Source of the DNA: an uncultured Muribaculaceae bacterium
GTDB taxonomy: Bacteria > Bacteroidota > Bacteroidia > Bacteroidales > Muribaculaceae
Reading direction: 5' to 3'
Assembly (NCBI GenBank): GCA_947644475.1
Contig: CANRZQ010000083.1
Location: 1 to 10,101 of the forward strand
DNA length: 10,101 bases
Shown: piece after piece, positions 1 to 5,298 of the stretch
Position numbering within the stretch: position 1 is the stretch's first letter
How the letters are laid out: each line of letters begins with the position of its first letter
The notes under the pieces: generated by a model
What the model was told of the DNA's origin: nothing
Database searches by the model: none
The model's input: only the letters and a program-made list of their open reading frames with translations
Program-made: the position numbers and the translations under genes

Positions 1-2
1 GC

Positions 3-371
3 CGTGGGGAGGGCGACGAGGATGCCGACAGCATCGGCAAGAAGGTCGAGAGGGTCGCCCGAACGCTCGGCAGTGAGGGCAGATTGCAATATCTCGTCGA
101 CTGCGGAGAATATGAGCACGCCAAGGGCTATGGTAAGCATGACGCGCACGGTCAGCACCGAGGCGGCACGGCGTGCGCGCTGGTAGTCGAAGGCAAGGGC
201 ACCGGTGAGTCCGCCCATCATTATGACATGGATAAGTTTGTCGATATGCGGAATCAACGGCAGGTCGTTGTCAGGCACAGGATGCTCGGCAAGAGTAGCG
301 TAAAGAATCACAGCCACTACGGCCATCGAGGGCCAGTAGTTTTTAATAATGCACAATGCTCGATTAATCAT
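3..371 (-). CDS. VanZ-family membrane protein (partial, 3' end off window)
   Basis: I see 123 codons from an ATG at 371; the gene continues past the left edge. The product is hydrophobic, with likely membrane segments near residues 13-28, 46-62 and 75-91 and a fourth starting near 108. Two features fit the VanZ-like family: DKLIH at 44-48 at the start of the second segment, and VDEILQ (91-96) followed by RSGDPLDLLAD (103-113). VanZ is named after a teicoplanin-resistance protein, but most family members, including short Bacteroidetes ones like this, have no known role, so no resistance function should be assumed. The start overlaps the last 8 nt of the DUF3109 gene, which suggests translational coupling. 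It is too incomplete to judge its full length. Confidence 0.8.
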   Translation of the reverse strand, partial: MINRALCIIKNYWPSMAVVAVILYATLAEHPVPDNDLPLIPHIDKLIHVIMMGGLTGALAFDYQRARRAASVLTVRVMLTIALGVLIFSAVDEILQSALTAERSGDPLDLLADAVGILVALPT

Positions 372-963
372 TTTGACAAAATTGGCGGATGTATTCCTCA
401 GCGGTGAAGGCGAGTTCGTCGTACCATTCCTGTCCGAAACGGGCTATCAGCGGCTCGCGGAGGAACTCATAGGCGCGGATGCCTTTTGCCCGGCCAAGCA
501 CCTCGGCGCACTTGCATATTTTCCAACGGTCGTAGTTGACAGCAGTGGTGCCGTTGTCGAATTGCTTTATACGTGCCGGATATAGATAGCATGATATTGG
601 CTTGCGGAACGATATGCGGCCCTCGCGGAAAGCCTTCTCAATGGCGCATATGCAAAGACCGCCCTCGGCATAGGTGGAGAAAACACAGTTGCCTGTGTCG
701 GGGAGAATCTGCGTGACAAGGTCGTGTTCGATGTCGCGGTAACTCACGCCTTCTTCCTCGATGCGGCGTTGGGCTGCCGGAAGGAGGTCGGACCATATCT
801 CGGGGAGGATTTCATGCAGGATGGCGTCCTCGGCCTCGGAGAGAGGCGCGCCGGCGTCGCCTTCTATACAGCACTGGCCAAGGCATTTCTCGAGGTCGCA
901 GCAAAAGAAGCGTTCTATGAAGTCGAGCGACACAAGTGTCTCGTCTTTTCCTATCTGAAGCAT
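364..963 (-). CDS. DUF3109 family cysteine-rich protein
   Basis: A complete 199-residue protein with 12 cysteines, many in clusters: CC at 21-22, C27, CC at 31-32, C93, C104, C106, C125, C150, C152 and C196. The N-terminal order (VSLDFIERFFCCDLEKC, then GQCC and EGDAGAPLSE) and the later CYLYPARI segment are what I know from DUF3109, a Bacteroidetes family related to YkgJ-type zinc/iron-binding proteins. The cysteine spacing suggests a bound metal or Fe-S cluster, but the function is unknown. There is no signal peptide, so it is probably cytoplasmic. The ATG at 963 fits the usual start of the family. It ends 8 nt inside the following vanZ-like gene, so the two are probably expressed together. 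I see no convincing promoter; TATACTTG lies about 9 nt before the start and differs from TAnnTTTG at one base. Confidence 0.85.
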   Translation of the reverse strand: MLQIGKDETLVSLDFIERFFCCDLEKCLGQCCIEGDAGAPLSEAEDAILHEILPEIWSDLLPAAQRRIEEEGVSYRDIEHDLVTQILPDTGNCVFSTYAEGGLCICAIEKAFREGRISFRKPISCYLYPARIKQFDNGTTAVNYDRWKICKCAEVLGRAKGIRAYEFLREPLIARFGQEWYDELAFTAEEYIRQFCQND

Positions 964-1000
964 TGCGTAAACAAGTATAAGGTAAGTATGTCTGATTAAA

Positions 1001-1129
1001 AAGTTAATGAAATCACGGTGTAGGGACGCACGGCTCGTGCGTCCGCGTAAATATCATTAACACAATTTATTAATATTGTTTTGTAACGGACGCACGAGCC
1101 GTGCGTCCCTACACTCAAAGTATTAACTT
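1001..1129. repeat. REPIN-like fold-back element (two inverted REP hairpins)
   Basis: Two perfect 28-bp arms (1018-1045 and 1087-1114) are inverted copies separated by 41 AT-rich bases. Each arm is itself a hairpin: GTAG (1020-1023), then GGACGCACG (1024-1032), GCT, CGTGCGTCC (1036-1044); the right arm mirrors this at 1088-1112 and ends in CTAC. A further 8-bp pair, AAGTTAAT (1001-1008) and ATTAACTT (1122-1129), lies outside. A GTAG tetranucleotide next to a short palindrome is the known hallmark of REP sequences mobilised by RAYT (TnpA-REP) transposases, and two inverted REPs form a REPIN/BIME. The element fills most of the gap between the plug-like gene and the DUF3109 gene. There is no U-tract, so it is not a classical terminator. 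Confidence 0.75.
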
Positions 1130-1185
1130 CCTTTTGTGACATTCTTAGAAGGGATGAGTAATAAGTTATTTTTCATTCCATGCCG

Positions 1186-2457
1186 TCACAAGCCGGAGGG
1201 TTGTGCTCCTAAGAGGGTGACGCCTATGAGGCGGTCGGCACGGTCGCCGGGGCGGCGGGTATATACCTTGATGAGGTATTCGTTCTGAGTCTGGAAGCGG
1301 TCGCCCTCGATGGGGGCTGTGTAGCCCCGGGATGAACCGGGCGGCACCACGAGATACTGGTAGTTGTACTGTCCCTGTTTCAGCAGTGCCACATGCTCAT
1401 ATCGGCCTGTGGCGCGGTTATAGGACACGAGAGCCGAATCGTCGAACCGCCGGCAGGTGAAGTCGCCGTCGAGAAATACGAGCGAGCCCGGCATCTCGGG
1501 TGCGTCGAGCGAAAAGTGGACCACGACATAGTCGGCCTCCACATCGGAATCGGCGGCGTTATACTCGCGGATGGTGAACCGGCCCGCACGTGTCTGGTCG
1601 TAGAGATACATCGCGTCGGCGCGAGGCAAGTCGGTGGCAAGGCGCACATGATAGTAAGGGTCGACCCACGCTATCTCCTCTACGCCCATGCCGGGATAGG
1701 TGGTGGACGCGGCCTCGAAACGGCGGTACTCGTTTCCGGCCTCGAAAACGAGCGGAGCAAGATGCTCGTAGACGCTTACCGAGGCAGAGGCCATGCGCAG
1801 TGGCTGGCGGAGGGCCACTTCGGAATCGTAACGTCCGTTTTGCTGAATCATTACCGTGACGTCGTTGAACGGGTCAGAGACATTGGCGCGCTCGGTGTCG
1901 ACCTCTATCGAGAGTTGCTGGTGGGCGTCGTTATAGTCGACATCGGTAACACCCGACAGGCGGGCTGATATGCCGGCGCTTTGCTCCGACACCATGAACC
2001 GGCATTGGAGCCAGGTGTCGTCGGGATCATCTTCCGGATATACCCGCAGGAGGTAGTTGCCCGATATGCGGGGCGCCACCTGCTCGTTGGGTATGGCGAG
2101 GCGATAATTCACATAATGCACGGTTGTGACCTCTGAAAAGGCGTAATCGTCGATTGTGCCTTGGTTAAAACCGTCGAGAAATTCGGAGTCGACGAGTGTC
2201 GAGGGCTGCCAGTCGGCGTTGCAATGTATCAGTTCGTAGCGCAGGTACACGCGGTCGTCGCCAAGATGGTCGAATGAGAAGATAAGCCGGCCTGGGGTGT
2301 TGAGCACAATCACAGGCGGAGCGTCGGCATTGCCGTCGAGACTCACCTGCAACGAGCGGATGCGCTCGTTGAGCATGCCCGTACGTGTGTCGACGCGTCC
2401 CCACACCGGCAACGTGGCTATAAAAGCGAGCAATATGAGCAGCAGTCGGTTTACCAT
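1186..2457 (-). CDS. DUF5103 / type IX secretion system plug-like protein
   Basis: A 423-residue predicted exported protein. Residues 1-20 form a signal peptide (MVNR, a run of L/I/A, then LPVWG), with cleavage likely near 20-22 and no lipobox cysteine. The body resembles the DUF5103 family: HCNADWQPS (78-86), LDGFNQG (94-100), YVNYRLAIPN (115-124), SGNYLLRVY (132-140), CRFMVSE (152-158), QNEYLIKVYTRRPG (391-404) and DRLIG (408-412). Databases now name this family after the protein that plugs the periplasmic end of the SprA/Sov translocon of the type IX system. No other T9SS gene lies in the window and the family also occurs, as I recall, in Bacteroidales without a full T9SS, so the function here is inferred. 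I chose the ATG at 2457 because the signal peptide starts there; the open frame extends upstream to 2664 but only antisense-like sequence inside ung is gained. The start overlaps the ung stop by 7 nt. Confidence 0.75.
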   Translation of the reverse strand: MVNRLLLILLAFIATLPVWGRVDTRTGMLNERIRSLQVSLDGNADAPPVIVLNTPGRLIFSFDHLGDDRVYLRYELIHCNADWQPSTLVDSEFLDGFNQGTIDDYAFSEVTTVHYVNYRLAIPNEQVAPRISGNYLLRVYPEDDPDDTWLQCRFMVSEQSAGISARLSGVTDVDYNDAHQQLSIEVDTERANVSDPFNDVTVMIQQNGRYDSEVALRQPLRMASASVSVYEHLAPLVFEAGNEYRRFEAASTTYPGMGVEEIAWVDPYYHVRLATDLPRADAMYLYDQTRAGRFTIREYNAADSDVEADYVVVHFSLDAPEMPGSLVFLDGDFTCRRFDDSALVSYNRATGRYEHVALLKQGQYNYQYLVVPPGSSRGYTAPIEGDRFQTQNEYLIKVYTRRPGDRADRLIGVTLLGAQPSGL

Positions 2458-3113
2458 TCGATGGGAGTTTGTCCGTGTTGAGCGAGCCATGCGTTGGCTT
2501 GCGAGAAGTGGCGGCATCCGAAGAAGCCGCGATAGGCCGAGAGGGGCGAGGGATGTGGAGCGGTGAGCACCAGATGACGCATGCGGTCGATAAAGGCTCC
2601 CTTGCGTATGGCGTAACTGCCCCACAGCATGAACACCAGGCCGTCGCGCTCCTTCTCGAGGCACCGCACGGCGGCATCGGTAAATTCCTCCCAGCCCTGA
2701 CGCTGATGGCTGCCTGCACGGTGAGCCTCTACGGTGAGCGTGGCATTGAGCAGAAGCACGCCCTGGCCGGCCCAGCGGCCAAGGTCGCCGTCAGCGGGGA
2801 ACGGCTTGCCAAGGTCCGATTCTATTTCCTTGAATATATTCACCAGAGATGGAGGCATCTGCACTCCCGGGGCCACAGAGAAGCACAGCCCGTTGGCCTG
2901 CCCCACATCGTGGTAAGGGTCCTGGCCGAGAATCACAACCTTCACCTTGTCGAAAGGGCATGCGTCGAATGCGGCAAAAATTTTGCCTGCGGGAGGGAAC
3001 ACCTGCCTTGTGGAGTATTGCTGACGGACGAAACCGGCAAGGTTGACAAAATAGTCCTTGTCGAATTCATCGGCGAGCCTTTTTTTCCAAGATTCTTCTA
3101 TTTTTACATTCAT
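2451..3113 (-). CDS. ung: Uracil-DNA glycosylase, family 1
   Basis: A complete 220-residue cytoplasmic base-excision repair enzyme that removes uracil from DNA. All the family-1 signatures are visible: the water-activating loop GQDPYH (63-68) with catalytic D65, F78 in GLCFS for stacking on uracil, the MPPSLVNIFKE segment (86-96) with the proline/serine loop, LLNATLTV (121-128) with uracil-binding N123, and the leucine loop HPSPLS (187-192) with H187. The length is typical. The ATG at 3113 gives the usual N-terminus (EESWKKRLADEF); the frame stays open to 3284 but the extra 57 codons are cysteine-rich and unlike the family. A TATTTTTG box ends 4 nt before this start. Its last 7 nt overlap the start of the plug-like gene, and it is divergent from the permease. 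Confidence 0.97.
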   Translation of the reverse strand: MNVKIEESWKKRLADEFDKDYFVNLAGFVRQQYSTRQVFPPAGKIFAAFDACPFDKVKVVILGQDPYHDVGQANGLCFSVAPGVQMPPSLVNIFKEIESDLGKPFPADGDLGRWAGQGVLLLNATLTVEAHRAGSHQRQGWEEFTDAAVRCLEKERDGLVFMLWGSYAIRKGAFIDRMRHLVLTAPHPSPLSAYRGFFGCRHFSQANAWLAQHGQTPIEW

Positions 3114-3117
3114 TTTG

Positions 3118-3125
3118 CAAAAATA
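3118..3125 (-). promoter_or_regulatory. Candidate -7 box for ung
   Basis: TATTTTTG on the minus strand fits the Bacteroidetes -7 consensus TAnnTTTG. It ends only 4 nt before the ung ATG, so a transcript from it would be leaderless or nearly so, and I find no clear TTG at the expected distance upstream. It may be a chance match in AT-rich sequence. Confidence 0.25.
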
Positions 3126-3222
3126 GCGAATTAATTTGAATACATGAATAAGACTTGATAAAGAATTAGCACATTGAGCAATGCGGCAATAATTACACTG
3201 AACTTTTTCTCTTTCCGCCGTG

Positions 3223-3230
3223 TTATTTTG
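3223..3230 (+). promoter_or_regulatory. Candidate -7 box for the GadC-like permease
   Basis: TTATTTTG differs from TAnnTTTG at one base. The predicted transcription start, near 3236, would place the 20-bp palindrome (3245-3264) at the very start of the transcript. There is no good -33 TTG, so this is a weak call. Confidence 0.25.
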
Positions 3231-3244
3231 GCAACAGTCAACAC

Positions 3245-3264
3245 TATGGCCCCGCGGGGCCATA
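3245..3264. promoter_or_regulatory. Perfect 20-bp palindrome in the permease leader
   Basis: TATGGCCCCGCGGGGCCATA reads the same on both strands with no spacer. It ends 22 nt before the permease ATG. Its GC-rich core stands out against the AT-rich gap between ung and the permease. With no loop it is better explained as a site for a symmetric dimeric DNA-binding protein than as an RNA hairpin, although five A's follow it on the plus strand. Its role is inferred from symmetry and position only. Confidence 0.4.
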
Positions 3265-3286
3265 AAAACAATACAACATTTCAATT

Positions 3287-4918
3287 ATGGACAAGAGAGA
3301 CAACTCAAAGGGATCCGCTGCGTCGTCGGAGGCTCCGGTCACGGCTTCCGGCCGCAAGAAAAGCCTGTCCACCGCCCATGGGTCTATTACCATGATGGCG
3401 ATGGCTATTCTGATTGTCACATCCATCCTGAGCCTGCGCGGATTACCGTCGGAGGCAAAGTATGGAGTGCAGTCGATTTTTTATTATCTGTTTGCAGCGG
3501 TTGTCTTTCTGCTGCCTTTTTCATTGGTATGCGCCGAACTGGCGTCGACGTGGACCAAAAGCGGCGGCCTTTACCGATGGGTTTCCGAGGCATTCGGCCC
3601 GCGGTGGGGCTGGCTTGCCATGTTTCTTGAATGGCAGACAGTGGTGATATGGTTCCCGACGGTGCTCATGTTTGCCGCCGCCTCGCTGGCTTATATGTTC
3701 TGGCCGGAGAGTTTCGACCAGGCCCTTGCCTCGAACAAGGTGTATACTCTGGTTATAGCGTTGCTTGTGTATTGGCTTTCGACATTGAACGCATTCCGCG
3801 GCCAGAGGTCGGCCAATGTGCTCAGCACCTACGGCGGCCTTGTCGGCACCATCATCCCCGGCGCTATCCTCATTGTGCTCGGCGTGGTTTACTTCTGCCT
3901 TGGCAAGCCGCTCGCGCTCGACGATGTGCCTTTCTTCCCCGATTTCAGCAATGTGGGCACAATCGTTCTCGCCGCATCCATATTCCTTTTCTACGCCGGC
4001 ATGGAGATACAGGCCGTACACGTCAACGACATGCGCAATCCGGCGCGCGATTTCCCGAAAGCCGTTTTCCTCTCGATTGCAGTAATAGTCGCTGTCTACT
4101 CCCTCGGCACCCTTGTGATTGGCCTGGTGATACCGTCGAAAGACATCAACCTGCTTCAATCGCTGCTTGTGGCCTATAAGGCATTGTGGCAGAGCCTGGG
4201 CGTAAGCTGGCTCGGCAACGTGATGGCGCTCCTTATCATGTTCGGCGTAATCGGCCAGGTGAGCGCGCTTGTCACCGGCCCGTCGACCGGACTCATGGCT
4301 GTGGCCCAGAGCGGCTATCTTCCCCGCGGGTTGCAGACCCTGAACAAGAACAACGTGAACACCCCTATCCTGCTTGTGCAGGGCGTGTTTGTGTCGCTGC
4401 TGCTTTTGCTTCTGATTGTGCTCCCGACTGTTGAGTCGGCCTACCAGATTATGTCGCAGATGGCCACTATAATCTATCTGGTGATGGTGATTATGATTTA
4501 CGGCGCGTTTATCCGCCTGCGGCGCACCCAGCCGGGCAAGAAACGCGGCTACCGCGTGCCTTTCGGCAAAGCGGGCGAGGTGGTGGTGTGCGTGCTCGGC
4601 ATAGCCGGCGCAGTGCTCGCGCTTGTGCTGAGTTACCTGCCGCCGTCGCAAATCACCACGGGGTCGCCTGTCGTCTATGTCGGCATCATCGTAGTGGGTG
4701 TGGCTGTTATAATCGGCATGCCATTGGCCGTGTACGCAATACGCAAGCCCGGATGGCGCAACCCTGACGCCCACTTCTATCCCTTCGACTGGCAGATCGA
4801 AGGCCGCGAGCCCTCCCAGGTCTCGAAATGGGCACCCGGCTACCAGCCCACGGAAGAGGAAGTGGAGAATGCCGAATCTGACAATATCTCGCGCCACGGC
4901 ACCGACAAGCACCACTGA
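3287..4918 (+). CDS. APC-superfamily amino-acid antiporter, GadC-like
   Basis: A 543-residue inner-membrane transporter with about 12 hydrophobic segments, from about residue 34 to 485. It follows the glutamate/GABA antiporter GadC most closely: FFPDFSNVGTIV (216-227), the GMEIQAVHVNDMRNPARDFP stretch (238-257), VIPSKDINL (281-289), VTGPSTGLMAVAQ (329-341) and YLPPSQI (450-456) all have close counterparts in E. coli GadC. The N-terminus (1-33) is charged and cytosolic. The C-terminal tail (about 488-543) is hydrophilic and contains HFYPFDWQIEGREP; in GadC the tail blocks the pore at neutral pH, but whether this one does is unknown. GadC normally exchanges glutamate for GABA in acid resistance next to a decarboxylase or glutaminase gene. 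Neither is visible here, so the substrate is open. No Shine-Dalgarno is apparent; the gene appears monocistronic, with a hairpin terminator downstream. Confidence 0.85.
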   Translation: MDKRDNSKGSAASSEAPVTASGRKKSLSTAHGSITMMAMAILIVTSILSLRGLPSEAKYGVQSIFYYLFAAVVFLLPFSLVCAELASTWTKSGGLYRWVSEAFGPRWGWLAMFLEWQTVVIWFPTVLMFAAASLAYMFWPESFDQALASNKVYTLVIALLVYWLSTLNAFRGQRSANVLSTYGGLVGTIIPGAILIVLGVVYFCLGKPLALDDVPFFPDFSNVGTIVLAASIFLFYAGMEIQAVHVNDMRNPARDFPKAVFLSIAVIVAVYSLGTLVIGLVIPSKDINLLQSLLVAYKALWQSLGVSWLGNVMALLIMFGVIGQVSALVTGPSTGLMAVAQSGYLPRGLQTLNKNNVNTPILLVQGVFVSLLLLLLIVLPTVESAYQIMSQMATIIYLVMVIMIYGAFIRLRRTQPGKKRGYRVPFGKAGEVVVCVLGIAGAVLALVLSYLPPSQITTGSPVVYVGIIVVGVAVIIGMPLAVYAIRKPGWRNPDAHFYPFDWQIEGREPSQVSKWAPGYQPTEEEVENAESDNISRHGTDKHH

Positions 4919-4950
4919 TCAGCAAGTTTTAAATATAAGTGATAAAGCAT

Positions 4951-4983
4951 AAAGCGGCAAGGTCTTGATGGCCTTGTCGCTTT
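4951..4983 (+). terminator. Terminator of the permease gene
   Basis: Arms 4951-4964 and 4970-4983 form a 14-bp stem (two G-U pairs in the plus-strand RNA) with a 5-nt loop, extendable by two A-T pairs, followed by TTTT at 4985-4988. It begins 33 nt after the permease stop. The tail is short, so strength is uncertain. Confidence 0.65.
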
Positions 4984-5009
4984 ATTTTCCATCAGGATGA
5001 GGGTATATC

Positions 5010-5052
5010 AAAAAAAATGATAACTCCCCGCTTCCGGTGGGAAACGGGGAGT
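5010..5052 (-). terminator. Terminator of the 48-codon gene
   Basis: Arms 5040-5052 and 5023-5035 form a 13-bp stem with loop CACC on the minus strand, followed by an 8-T run (5010-5017). The single non-Watson-Crick position is a G-U pair in minus-strand RNA but a C-A mismatch in plus-strand RNA, which supports minus-strand use. It starts 24 nt after the small gene's stop. A second copy of the 5' arm overlaps that stop codon: CGGGGAGTTA at 5069-5078 is an exact inverted match to 5021-5030. Confidence 0.85.
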
Positions 5053-5075
5053 GTGTGGTGCTTTGCAACGGGGAG

Positions 5076-5222
5076 TTAGCGGTGGCGTTCGATTGATTTG
5101 TGAACTCTGTGGACTTCTTTCACAAGGCAGAATGCTGCTGCCACTCCTGCGGCTTTGAGGACGAGTTTGGCAATTTTAAAGCCAAGATTCAGACCGCAAT
5201 GTTTGTCATGTCTTTCTTCCAT
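5076..5222 (-). CDS. Small (48-residue) predicted membrane protein
   Basis: I do not recognise this product. It starts at an ATG at 5222 and ends in TAA at 5076-5078. The sequence has a charged, histidine-rich head (MEERHDKHCG), a hydrophobic stretch at about 15-34 (FKIAKLVLKAAGVAAAFCLV) that could cross the membrane once, and a basic, histidine-rich tail (KEVHRVHKSIERHR). Two cysteines are at 9 and 32. Evidence that it is a real gene: a strong directional terminator begins 24 nt after the stop, an inverted repeat lies just before the start, and the composition is coherent for a small membrane protein. It lies 76 nt downstream of the PurF-like gene on the same strand and could be read through from it or have its own promoter. 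No homologue comes to mind, so the function is unknown. Confidence 0.6.
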   Translation of the reverse strand: MEERHDKHCGLNLGFKIAKLVLKAAGVAAAFCLVKEVHRVHKSIERHR

Positions 5223-5235
5223 GATTTTAAAATTT

Positions 5236-5267
5236 AGTGTTATATTGGGGTTTGTGAATATAACACT
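5236..5267 (-). promoter_or_regulatory. 11-bp inverted repeat before the small gene
   Basis: AGTGTTATATT (5236-5246) and AATATAACACT (5257-5267) are perfect inverted copies with a 10-nt spacer. It sits 13 nt upstream of the small gene's ATG and 34 nt after the PurF-like stop. The stem is AT-rich and has no T-run on the minus strand, so it is more likely a regulator site or leader hairpin than a terminator. Confidence 0.4.
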
Positions 5268-5298
5268 GCGATGGAAGAATTTGTTATGTTAAATATTC

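Noticed and set aside
3..371. Glycopeptide resistance from the VanZ-like gene.
   Set aside because: There are no vanHAX genes here, and most VanZ-like proteins are not linked to resistance.
1018..1114. The long fold-back element as a transcription terminator for the plug-like gene.
   Set aside because: It has a 41-nt loop and no T-tract on the minus strand, and its internal GTAG-hairpin pattern fits a mobile REP-type repeat better.
1142..1159. ATTCTTAGAAG plus GGATGAG also occurs at about 5294-5313 with two extra bases, where it encodes the end of the PurF-like protein.
   Set aside because: An 18-base gapped match alone is too little to claim a gene remnant or recombination site.
2458..2664. 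An upstream extension of the plug-like gene by 69 codons.
   Set aside because: It lies wholly inside ung in another frame, and the signal peptide begins exactly at the internal ATG at 2457.
3114..3284. An N-terminal extension of ung by 57 codons.
   Set aside because: It is cysteine-rich, unlike any Ung N-terminus, and crosses the intergenic region including the palindrome; the ATG at 3113 gives the normal length.
3521..4915. A 464-codon open frame on the minus strand opposite the permease.
   Set aside because: It mirrors the permease codon pattern, is very rich in His, Arg and Glu, has no recognisable motifs, and the plus-strand gene shows clear GadC homology.
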